DNA from: Volvox africanus
Lineage: Eukaryota > Chlorophyta > Chlorophyceae > Chlamydomonadales > Volvocaceae
DNA: 64,000 nt
Assembly (NCBI GenBank): GCA_030268105.1
Contig: BSDZ01000005.1
Location: forward strand, 2,713,501 to 2,777,500
Direction of reading: 5' to 3'
Made by a program: the position numbers and the translations under genes. Numbering within the stretch: the stretch's first letter is position 1; each line of letters starts with the position of its first letter. The notes under the pieces were generated by a model. It searched no databases, had not been told where the DNA came from, and worked only from the letters and a program-made list of their open reading frames with translations. Shown here one piece after another: positions 43,401 to 54,616 of the stretch.

Positions 43401-45323
43401 GCCGTATGGTGAGCGCTGGTCACTGCCGGCGAGAGCCAGGCCTCCACAGGCACCCATTAGATATTACCTACGTGCAGGTCAAATCCCAAAGCGTTCGATG
43501 ACGAGAATGTGCACATGCATCGCGTCTCACGGTGTAGTTAGACGTCCCTCCGCGTCAGCGGTGGGTACCTGATGGAGTCTACGTAAAGCATATAGACACG
43601 ATCTATGCCATGATCAGAAATATAAATGCTTGTCCGAAGATTGAATCACTGCCCTTGCTCGTGCCCATCGATGAACATTTATGGGCGTATAACTTCAGAA
43701 CTACACGCTCACCTTGCTCTTTTAAAACAAAATTTAATTAATATGCTTCAACATGAAACTTTAACAGATCAGACAGAGATGGCACAGCCGAAAACGCATG
43801 CAGTCGATCGCCCCTTACCAAATGTGGATATCACGCTCGCTTAAGCATGAAAATAATAAAAAAATTTGCATGGAAATTACAGTTCAGATTACTATAACTT
43901 AGTGCTTATACGAAAATTCGTTCTTCCGGCGGGCGAAGCCAGAAACAATCATTACGGACAAGGCGAGATAGAAAATATAATTCGACATGCAATCTTCTAT
44001 ATTAAAATTGGATAACCTCATGAAGAAACCGAAGATGCTGAGGGCAGTCTCAAACGGTGGGCTGAGACCCTTGGAAGGTACAATTAATACTGTCTTTTAT
44101 GGCAAACAGCCCCCGGTAATAAGAAACATTGCAATTACTTAAGTCTACTTAGGTCTGGCGCTGACTTGGCTTGACTTTATCTTTCCCATGGTCTGTGCAG
44201 CAAAGATGGGCAAAGCAGTTCCTTTCCCGAAAAATAATTCCAATTCAAGCACTGGGCAAGATTCAATTGTCCTACTATGACATACCGATCATGATCGTCC
44301 ATCCATGATCTATTCAAAGGGCAATCTGCGTGGCATGTTCTTGTCGATAATCGACACATTCCCGATACCTAGCCTTTCATACGCTTGATAGAAGATGTAT
44401 TCTCCGTAACATGCTTCAATGCAATAAATTTCGCCCATCAGGAATGCTTGTAACCCAATGATCACGTTATTCGGTTTCGACCAGCCGTAGTGACCAGTGA
44501 AAGTATAGAAGGCTTCAAAAGAACGCTTACTAAAAGTTACCTGGTTGCGTGCCTTTCATATGAGCACATGACCCAAGATCGGATTAATCACAGGGCAAAG
44601 CAGAATCTACGGGGCACCTAGCTGCTTCGACCCCCTTCGACAAATGTCAACGTCAACCGCCTATCCCTTCGGTTTGAGGTATACGTCCGGGTCTCTTTGG
44701 CAAGTACGTCTTCCGCCATGTATTGCTACTGGGATGAATATTCACCTTATGCGCTTGTTCAATCATTGGCGACCGAGCAAAAACCTCGAGGTGCACAGTG
44801 GCTGTCAGCGGCTATCTGAGGCATTAGGACAGGTAAGGATCGCAGGTTGAAACCACAATCAACGGTCCTACATACATCACTCAGCATTCCTTAGGTGACG
44901 CCCTATATTATAAAAGGTATGTCATGCTTTTAGATATTTATGGGGCTACCGCTTAACATGCTAAAAAATGGATAATAGCTTAAAAATCAGATCCATTGTT
45001 AGGCCAGCTAAATGAGAGTAGAACTTTACAAGCAAGTGAGCACATAGCAGGCCGGCAAAAAATTTCAATGGCCTTACACTACAAGGACTCGTTACAGTGG
45101 AGGTGATAATACAACAAACATGTGTTCAGGCACGACTGTTACGGCGCGACTAGCATGCCCTTGGAGTTCCAGGTTCTGCCCCGACCCAGATCAGGCCAAA
45201 GACCCTAAAGTTAAGGACAGGGTGCCCCCATGTCGATGGACGGTGACGACCCCAATTAATGTGACCTGCGAGCTGACCAGTAGTGGAGTTGACGCCTTAA
45301 TTGATTCGGCCGATTCCGCTGGA

Positions 45324-45470
45324 TGCTGGTGGTGGGTGCTGAACCTGGGAAAACCACTGATTTCGGAGAAGTCGGCATGGGAGACTGGATGAGGGTGCCC
45401 CGAAACACCGGGGAAGGTAGGGACTGCCAGGTTAGTGGCCACGGGTGATGTACCCCCCTATCCTACACAC
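45324..45470 (+). repeat. 146-bp direct repeat, copy 2
   Basis: Second copy of 39917-40062. The preceding 200 bp (45120-45320) is GC-richer than its surroundings and may be more of the same element, which would then be truncated at the 5' side in copy 1. Confidence 0.85.
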
Positions 45471-46084
45471 AACAAACAGATAATGCTAAATAAACTACCT
45501 AAACCTAAGACATAAAGAATTCCTAATCAAATCACGCTTTCATTCATTTGACTTGCGCTTTCAATGCTGTTAACAACCTGAAATGTACGGTGGTCTTGCA
45601 GGTCCTGGGGCCTGTCGCCCCAGTTCCCTTGCACTTCCACCATGTTCCAGGGCTGAAGGTAGATTCATGTAGAGAAAAGTTAAGGTAGAAGGAAATAAGG
45701 AGGGAGCAGTTGTAATATCGTTGTGAATGTTATTTCAGTCCAGGCAGTTCCCTGATTAAATATGTTGGCGGCTAGCAGTAAATACTGGGTCAGCCTGAGA
45801 ATCCATTAATCATCCAGCAGGTAACGTATTTATTCTATAATTTGTATTGTTAGACTATGAGAAGAGCATGTTATCCTTATCCGTAATCGAAAAGGTGTAT
45901 CCGTAGAAATGTTATACATACATACATGCATTGTCCTGAAGAAGCATCAGCCTGGGCATTGAACATAGTGCAATATATATATTATTATATTATATATAAT
46001 GCATCCTTTTAATCATGCAGACAAGTTGTGATAGTTCTGGCATACAGCCCCATGGTAACAGAAGGTGCAATAGTTCATGATGCC

Positions 46085-46440
46085 ACGGTAGACGCGTGGT
46101 AAGTGATACCGCGTGATAGCGGTACACGCGGTAATCGATTGCGACATGTACACGGTAAACCCTAAGTGAGGCATGATTAAAATTATTTAAAAGCATGATT
46201 TGTACCGCATAATAGTAGTACCGCGTAATGGCAGTACCGTGCGATAAGCGGTATAGGTAACCCTAAATGAAGCATGATTTAAAATATGATTTTTAAGCGG
46301 TACCACGTGATAGCAGTACTGCGCGATAGCAATACTACGCCATATCGATAATGCGCGATAGCAATACCGTGCGGTATTGCTATCACACGGCATCACTTTT
46401 GTGCCGTATCACGCGGCAGCGGCACGGCGCAGCAGCGGCA
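46085..46440. repeat. Degenerate repeat array with short hairpins
   Basis: Many variants of GCGTGATAGCGGTACCGC recur in both orientations. One forms a perfect 13-bp-arm hairpin at 46357-46384 (GATAGCAATACCG and its complement). No coding sense. Confidence 0.6.
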
Positions 46441-46524
46441 CGGCGCGAAACCACCACGAAAAAGTATTCTAGCAATTCATCATAAATTTACACGGTAAAT
46501 CAACATAATTAATTCACGGGTTAC

Positions 46525-46814
46525 CTTGACAAGTAGCGCCAACGATCCTCAGACCAAACAGAGCGAGAAGAACGAGGATGCAGGGGATCACCAAAACTTG
46601 GGCTGATAACACGGCGAAGGCGAGTCCATGAATAACTTTTCATCAATTGATAACCTGTAAAGAATAAAAACCTATCAACTTGTCGGCTGCAGTGCTTACC
46701 TTTAACGAGCAGGTCGGCAGCAATGTTGACAATCCTCTTCTGTGAACACCCAACAATAGCTGAGCTCCAATGATTGACAAACATTAAATACATCTCCATA
46801 CAATTTGCAGGCAA
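46525..46814 (-). CDS. Unidentified gene fragment, two exons with good splice sites
   Basis: On the minus strand an open stretch ending CSQKRIVNIAADLLVK stops at an AAAG|GTAAGC donor (exon edge 46700). A TTTACAG acceptor opens exon 46654-46525, reading YQLMKSYSWTRLRRVISPSF and then FGDPLHPRSSRSVWSEDRWR, with a CAAG|GTAACC donor. The phases agree. I do not recognise the family, and neither the start nor further exons were found. It may be part of a small gene or a decayed one. Confidence 0.4.
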
Positions 46815-47989
46815 TGATAGCAGATCATGCAGTATGATTCAGATTAACTGTCAACCAAATGTAAGGACACTTCTTGTTTGACCTGTTAGCAGGCCATTGA
46901 ATAGAAAATTTTAATTCTCTAGAGCATAAGGAAATTTGGAGCATGAATTTTGTAGGGCTGGCAAATGCCCTGCAAGAAACATAGCGACTACATGAAACAA
47001 AAGACCCAAATGACCAAGCTAAAGAGCTTAGAAAATGCGTTAAATAGATTTGAGCTTGACAAAAATAAATCTCTGCATTTTCCTCACGACGGCATAAATT
47101 CCCGGGGCCTTACATAACTAGCACTCCTTACAGGGGCGAAATGTACGACAAGACTGCAGAAATTCCCAGCGGCCTTACATGGCTAGCTCTCCTTACAGTA
47201 GAGAAAAATGTACGGCGGAAATTTAAGAATTGTACGGTTAAAACTACAAAGCAAATTAAAGATACAAAATAACTGAAAAGAACGAAAAGATATAAAACAT
47301 ACTAAATACGATTTTCACCATTGCGATTACTGGGCTAGCTAAAAAAAGCGGTTGCAATCAATAACTAGAAATATATAAGATAATATCTACGATTACTGGA
47401 CCACGTAATGACAGCGGTAGCAACAAGCCATTATCGGCCCATTAACAATGTGAATAACCGCACCCGGGGTACAGCATAATATGGATCATGATATTACGTT
47501 ATTGATATAAATAGGTCGCGCTGACGGTCGAAAACGTAGGAAACGCCAACATTTCGATGGCATGGGCCAAACGGCAGCTCAAGGATAAATACATAGCCGG
47601 ATTACTTAGTCGATATGAAAGGCAATACGTCATGTCCATGGGTTAATCTCCCGGTGCATTGAAGCTCTGCGACTTGGGCATGCTTACATCCAGATACTGG
47701 ACAGGCTGGCGCTAGGTGATGTACGTGGTTGTACATACGTCGAAGGCCGACGAGTAAGGTTGGGCTGTCATGGCGCCAGACGTTCTATCTTTGCGTAGCG
47801 GCCAATCCTGCTTGAAACCTCACGCCTTTGGTGGTTATTTCAAGTTACAATGACTGAAGTTGGACAGAACCTTTGACATGTCCTTATCCCCGCACCATCC
47901 CTCCTACGTCAGAGCATGATGCTCGGGTCCATGAGGCTCGGGCAGAACTAGGTTATCGCCAGTTTACATAACACGCTATTTGGAATTCA

Positions 47990-48469
47990 TTAAAAGCGGA
48001 AACCCTGGTTTAATTCTTGTGGAACATAGCCATTTAAAGGTCGTTTAATTTTGCCCCCCCCCCGTCGCGAATGATGAATCGCAAATTGTACATCATTTCG
48101 ACGTTTAAGACCTTGAACTTCTCGTTCTTTAATAATGAAATCCAGACAGTTCTGCTTAGCATTGCCAAAGGGCAGCCTGTCGTACAGCACCTGGCAAAGA
48201 GGTCTCCCCCACTGATGTCCCCTGCTGACGGCGAATGTTTGCTGTTTGTCAAAAACATTGCCCTCCAAGTATCTCATGGCGGGCATGCAGTCCGGTCGCA
48301 TTGTTGGGGTGAAGATAGTACATGCAAAGTAGCGATCTCCTGGGGCCAGCTCCGACAAGTCAAACCTGTCCAGACCTTTCCAGCTAATGCGTTTATTACG
48401 TGTTATTCGGCGGCTGTTTAGGAAATTTGTAGTAAAATTGTGTACCTGCAACCTCGGCTCTATGTCCAA
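47990..48469 (-). CDS. Unidentified 159-codon open frame
   Basis: A single open frame of protein-like composition (for example LSELAPGDRYFACTIFTPTM, then VLYDRLPFGNAKQNCLDFII). It runs over a C9 homopolymer near 48054, which could hide a frameshift. The antisense strand is also open, so coding is uncertain. It might belong with the 46.5-kb fragment on the same strand, or be a mobile-element remnant. No domain recognised. Confidence 0.3.
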   Translation of the reverse strand: MDIEPRLQVHNFTTNFLNSRRITRNKRISWKGLDRFDLSELAPGDRYFACTIFTPTMRPDCMPAMRYLEGNVFDKQQTFAVSRGHQWGRPLCQVLYDRLPFGNAKQNCLDFIIKEREVQGLKRRNDVQFAIHHSRRGGGKIKRPLNGYVPQELNQGFRF

Positions 48470-48913
48470 GAAGGGTCCATGGGTGCGTCGATCGCAGCGC
48501 GATTGTGCGAGGCCATCAAAACGCTAGAACAGTGGTCGATACAGGCGTCACAGGAATACAGCGCAACCTCATGGCAAGAGTTAAGGATAGAGGTGGCAGG
48601 TTGATGGATAAGGGTTGATGGATACCTGAAGTTCAAGCGACCCTTAAATGAAAACGTTCACATTAAAGGTAAGTTAAGCATAACAGTATTGTGCACAATT
48701 ATACGAACCATATAGTGTCGTAAGGAAGTCGTAGAATTACTGTACGTCTGCTGACCAACAGCCTTGACATGCAGCTGTCTGGTGATATGGCCATATATTT
48801 TATAAGAGGTTACACATTTAAATTCTTTATGAATTTGCCTTGTCGATAGCACCGTTGCACGGCAACCATTTCTGGCTCGTCGGAAAATCGTATGACGTAA
48901 ATAGATCACGAAA

Positions 48914-51900
48914 ATGCGAAGACAAAACAGCATGCCATATCGACTGCTGCAGGCAATTGGTCTTGCTGCGTTAACGACCTGTATAATTGCGATTTACTTT
49001 CGCCAACAAAAGCTCTCAGTTATTCACCTTCAGCTCAAGAAGGAGAGTGTGCATGATCAAGGCATCAAAGCTGATGATAGCGGGAGAGCAACATCCAATG
49101 TGTTGCCCGCCCTGGCTGAGCCGTGGGGATCGCACCACATGTATGTACGGCCAGGGCCTTATGATCCATGTCCAAAGCAGTTCATTGAGGGCACCTGGAC
49201 TTCCCAAAGATCAATGGGCAATGCTACACTGCCCTTTACCCTGGAGGCGCAGCGCGAAATTTACGAAAACCAGCATCCCCCCGACTGTTCCAAAGCCAAA
49301 TACCTCATCTACCAAGTGGGGTCCAACGGTATCGGCGCGGTCTTTCACGGTGCGCGATGTGGCACTGGGTTCGTCGCTCTTACTCTGCATACAGTTTCCG
49401 AGGGTGGAGCTGAAGCTAACATCTGAGGGTTAGGGTTTGAAATAGTGGCTCCACGCCACCACTCCCTTTACCAGGACAAATGCTATAATCCACCCTCTCT
49501 TTGCTCATGTTCACCTCGTATGCATACAGATACCTTCCAGCGCACCGACTCTTATTGTACACATTCACTGGGCCTTGCCATTTCTTTTTCCGTCAGTGTT
49601 TCTGCACATGCCATGTGCATTTGGACATGCCAACGTTCCTGATGAAGCCCCCATCTCAGGGGTCGGCTCATACCAACCGGAACGTCTCTTATCTGTCCCT
49701 GGATGGGGTTACGGGCCAAAGGAGTAGTCCTTACCTAGTCTTTTTCTAACACATAGACTCGTTCCCCATGCACCCGATGTCCGTCTCGACCCATCCGCGC
49801 CAGGACCACAGTCACGGGCGTCGCACTGCACCTTGCGCTTAACCTGGGCCGCGTGTTTGTGGAGGAATCTAATACGTTCCTCACACGCAGCCCCCAGTGC
49901 GAGGGCAAGCCCACCCTTGACTCATGCTACTTTCTGCCCTTCGGCAGCTGCAAACCCACGGAGGAGCAAATGCGCAATGCTGTCTCACTGAGGTACAGTG
50001 ACATCGAAGCGGGTGATGGAACAATAAATGCGCCTGTGGTGGTTGCAATGCACGACCTGTTGGTACGCATTCGTGCAGAGGCGCCTAAGCGCTTCCTGTC
50101 GCGGTTGAAAACGACTCCCTTGGACCCTGCGAAGTACTACTACTGGTGGCGCGCGCAGTCGGTGACCTACATGTTGCGGCTGCGGCCGGAGATATTACAG
50201 GACCTGGAGCAGCGGCGCAAGTGAGTACTGATGATACTGACATAGGTCATGTAAGGCTTAGCGTTCATAAGGATGGGGAGACTGGGAAAGGAAATGAAGG
50301 TTAGGACGATTACGGCGGTTTCATCAATACCCACGTGCGACCGGAGGTGAGTCGGTGTGTCCTGGACGAGAACGGGGATATGGATGAAGCGGGTGTGGTG
50401 AGGTGCAGTGCCTGCGAGGAAGGTGCGTGGGGAAAGGATAAGGCAGGATGATGGATGTAGATGTGGTACAGCGGACAGGCACGGAGGTGGCGAGGCACAG
50501 AGGGGGATGAACCAGGAATAAATGGCGCCGCAGAGATGGGAAGAAACGGCAGGGAAGAACGATAACTGCTAGCAGGTAATTGCCGCGACGGAACGCCCTG
50601 CAAGCGGGATGGCCGAAATAACGGTTAGAAAGAAACATGGCAGGGCAGGTCTCTAATATTCTGTGTAAAATATCCCTGTATTTGCCACTCGGCGATTATT
50701 CAGATATTGATGGGTTGCAACTTAATCGAGTTTGGCTGAGTTGTGCCGCCTTCCGTTGCGTCACCTTGCCCGCCCTCGTTTGGCGATTTTTCTTGGGCCC
50801 TCCCTGTCACTTCCCTTCTTAATGCGCAGCATTTTTTCATCCAATGTCCGGTCTCCATATTCTTGTGGCTATATCCGTTGACTTCCGTTCACCACCTCAT
50901 TTTACATAGTGTACCGCCGCTTTTAGCATCTGGCTCAGAGATTCGCCGTGCCCTCGCCCCTTTCTGGCCGGCCTGCAGGCGCTTCCTCTCCGGTCCCACT
51001 CCCGCTCCCGGCTGCATCAGCGTGCATGTGCGCCATGGAGACAAGGGAGTAGAGGCAACTGTGTTTGAGGACAGGGTACGCCTATTGCGGGGTGGGCAGT
51101 CGATGCGATGCGTTTGCGATAGGGCTCCATACCTGGGTTTGGCACGCCGAGGCAGAGTAGACCTCAACCTCTTGACTAGATTTAACTCATAATCTGTCTG
51201 AACCGAATATCATGCAGTGAGCTCATGTACCCCTGGTCCTCTTGAGCCAAATGTCATGCAACTGACCCCCGGTAGGATATCTGTACCAGCTTCTTTGCAT
51301 TTCTAGCCATCACGGCATTTCTACGTTCCGTGCCACATTCCTGACCCACCACATGTATGCGGTCTGGACACGTGGTCCTGTCTGACTCTGCCTTTTTTCT
51401 TCTTTGTATGCACATATGTATGGAAGGTGTACGACGAGACTGCGGCCAAGGTCCGCGCGCTCGACCCAACATACTTCATGGACCAGTTGTTTGTGAGTAC
51501 CGAGGACCCGGATACGATTGACTACTTCGTCAATAAGACCAAATGGCACACTGGCTATACGTCAGGAGTCCCCAGGAAGCCGGATAGGTGCGTGCAGGAG
51601 CTATTTGAGTTCTGCAAACGAACCTGCCATAAGCAGACATCAGCGTTTGCGGGTCGGAATTCGAGCATGCGACTGCGCTGGTCCGCGGCATAGTAAGCGG
51701 CATCATGGACAAGCTGGACGGGCGCACGGCCGCTGTCAGTGTATGGAGTTGTGAAGAAAGGGGCAGACAGCTAGAAAAAGCTGATTGCGTAGGTTTGGTG
51801 CAACGTAAACAGACAATCTGGATGAAAAAGCCAGCTTCCATGCCCAATGTCCATTTGCGTCATCTGCCCAATCTATCTGCGGGTGCAATCTCACAACCTT

Positions 51901-52623
51901 TAGTTTGTTCCATCCAATGCACAATTTCGTTATGCACCTGACACCTCATCGTTTTACTATGCCGCACCCGCGCAGGAACAAGGCTAACCTTGCGTACATG
52001 GCCGACATTGGGTACTACGAGGAAATGCTTAATTCATTGCTTAACCTGGATCTGGCGATGGAGTGCTGGGCCTTCGTGGGCTCGATCTACTCCAACTGGG
52101 TCAGGTGAGTCGAAGGTTTATAAGGCGATCCGGTTGGGGTACGTCGGAGCTTCGGAGATTCGGGTGGCGCGGTAATGCTGTTGCTCATAGGATTGAATAG
52201 GGTCTTGCTAGATTGGGGCTGACGTGACAAGTAAAAAGGGATGCCACATGAAGCCCGGACCTCTTGGTAATTGCAAACCGGCTGTGCAGCTGGGAATCCG
52301 TTTTGCCGTGAGATGCTCAGGAGTTTATGGTAGTTGCGTAAAGCCTGCAGAGGCGGAAATTTAAGTTGGTCGGCGCAGGGAATCAATGGGGAAGGTAAAG
52401 GTGCATCGACAAGACGGGCATGAAAGCGAAGTTTTTTATTTTCTTCTTTACCCTGGTTTGTCGTTGCCACGTCCATGTACTACCTATCAAGTCATCCTGC
52501 CTCTCCTTCACCATTCCGCATAGGCTGATTGATGAGCTGCGAGCCACCATTCGTTGCAAGGCCAATGCCGTATTTGCGGATGTGCACTACCAGAATCCAC
52601 ATGAAATGGATGTTAACTGGTAA
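48914..52623 (+). CDS. Golgi-type fucosyltransferase-like glycosyltransferase (GT23/FUT8-like)
   Basis: Six exons: 48914-49349, 49812-50220, 50910-51075, 51427-51587, 51976-52104 and 52524-52623, 466 aa, phases consistent. A short basic start and a single hydrophobic segment (about residues 11-28) give the type II topology of Golgi glycosyltransferases. GSNGIGAVFH then TGVALHLALNLGRVFVEE is the N-terminal nucleotide-sugar fold start. GCISVHVRHGDKG (about 317-328) corresponds to the basic donor-binding motif (HVRRTDK in FUT8-like enzymes). LFVSTEDPDTIDYF and ECWAFVGSIYSNWVRLIDEL fit the C-terminal half, where the SxYSxW segment takes the place of the SSQVCR-type loop. The likely role is fucose transfer onto a glycan or glycoprotein; donor and acceptor are unproven. 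The least certain boundary is the exon 3 acceptor (50910), chosen because it keeps phase with the exon 2 donor. Confidence 0.7.
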
Positions 52624-54616
52624 TAGTTAAGTGATAATATCTACCAATACTCCCAAATATAGCGGCTGTGTTGATCTGCAATTTGCGAAGGGCTGAGATC
52701 GGCGTCTGCGTTGTGCGACGCCACAACCGAGGTGAGGGGTCTCTCGGAAGGAAGGCGGCCAGGACCTGGTGCTCAGTTAAGTAGCCTATGAAGAGGTGGT
52801 AGACGTGCAGCACGCGTGCGACTCGGGCAGCCGTGAGAGAGGCAAGTGGCTGAGTTGTTTGGTGAATGTTTGAGCGTGCTATTCGCCTTGAAGTGTCCGA
52901 ATGCAACACGCGATCGGAGTCCTCAGAGGCAGCAATCGCGGGAGAGGGGCAAATTTGAATCGCCCAATTGAGCCTCAAGGATGGTGTGGACATTCGGGGC
53001 GGTTCGTTGGACATCATTCATTACATCCGCGCAATCAGGTTGCCACTCCAACTGGTGATGACGTGTCAGGCGTGCAGGGGCATAGGCTGGCAGTCAAGCG
53101 TGCAGTTATGGCATGGGAGGCCTTCATTATCGGATGCCTCGTCTTGTTATGAAAAAGGGCCAGAGGAAGTTAAGGGCCAGATGGGTGCATCTACAACTTA
53201 ACCTCGTCTCGTCGATGCTGGCTGATGACGGTATTATGGACAACTCATTGTTCGCCCATGGCTGCTGGATGGGTGGCGACTGAAATGTTCACGAAGGTTG
53301 GTGGTGGAGCACATCGAAAACTCGTATTTGGTGGTGTGAATGCCAGCGGTGGGGGCCTGTTTTGTTTTAATGACATGCGGGTGGGGACAGGGCGGCAACC
53401 TAAACGAAACGCAAAACTTAACATCCTCAGGGACTAAAATGTGCGAAATTCAGAAGTTCGTTCCCTGATATTATGGGGCCAGACAGACAGACATTTGCAG
53501 AGTCAAAATGGTTTGATTATCGGTTAGAAAGTCCTTGCTGATGCACCTGTAGCTCGTAATGTTTGCCATGCTGTTTAGGCCCGTCGTTACTCTGTACTGT
53601 GATGGCAGCGAATTGCGGAAGCGAGAATTGCGGCCAGGATTGTTTTAAGAAGTAATAAGACTGGGTGCAAACAGATAGAAGTGCTTTTGTGCTGTGCTGT
53701 GCACGGCATTAGTCGTGTAACATGACGCGTGCTGGGAAAGTGGCGGCGTTATATGACTGACCCAGGGTCAGGGTCCCGTGTGCACAGTGTTGGCTCGCTT
53801 TGCTGGGTCGCTTTGACCTCCACGTAGGAAAGCGAACTTCCTCCTATGTAACCTACCTTCAGCCTGCTACTGGCCTGGTCAATAAATTAGCGCGATCGCC
53901 GCCGTGGCAAGAAACGGATATTCCATAATGATGCCAAGCGGCCGAACACCCATTAAGATTATCAGTTAGCCGCTTTGCTGAGACGTGCCCTCCGACCGAT
54001 AGGAGCAAACACTGTAGGGCCAAATAGGAGTTGGAATTGGAAGGCCGTCTTATGCATAGGGATCGCGCGCCTCTACGGGGCTATAACATGTGGCTTGTGA
54101 CGCATTCCCACGGTGAGGGAAGGGGGCCGCCGCAGCGGGCCCTCCTTGTATAGGAAACGTTCTTTCCCAGCGGCTACAAAAGCGGAATCATGATTGTGAC
54201 GGCGTCTACGGTAGCAGAAATTCAATATAAGTTAGATGGCTCTGTGCTACTATTTCAAGCTTTCAAGTTTCAGCTTTGAAGGTAGTTGTAGGTCTTACCG
54301 GCTTCCGTTAGTAAGATTTTGGCTGTTTCAAGCTTTCAACCTTCCAAGCGTAGTGCAGGAGACTCCAATTAGAACTCTTATACAAGACAGAGGTACACTC
54401 TTCCTTTTTACCATTCCAGCAAGCCAACTCTTGCGTGTAACGTGTTTTAGAGACCTCAACTCGGCACTATTCACCTCCCTCCGTCTCCAGTTTGCATGCA
54501 TTCAACTTTGATATACAGCCTAAATTTTCTTTAGTTCCAGCGAGACGCTTATTCCTATCAAATTTGGTCCAGATTCAGAGCGGGAAGAAGCCAAATCGAG
54601 ACAGCTGAAAGCAACC
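52624..54616. other. Intergenic stretch between the glycosyltransferase and the lipid-transfer-like gene
   Basis: Both genes read rightward. Open frames here are short and undistinguished. It must contain the 3' UTR of the first and the promoter of the second. I see no defined site. Confidence 0.5.
53716..53720 (+). terminator. Candidate TGTAA poly(A) signal of the glycosyltransferase gene
   Basis: The first TGTAA I found after the stop, about 1.1 kb away, which is long for a 3' UTR; tentative. Confidence 0.2.

Larger units (their letters stand above)
43401..46524. other. Repeat-rich stretch without a recognised gene
   Basis: Presumed promoter side of the SRCR gene at the left, then low-coding AT-rich sequence, the second copy of the 146-bp repeat (45324-45470) and a cluster of GATAGC-type hairpins (46085-46440). 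I see no credible exon. Confidence 0.5.

Noticed and set aside
48071..48421. Plus-strand frame of 116 codons
   Set aside because: Antisense to the longer minus frame at 47990-48469; less protein-like, no splice sites.
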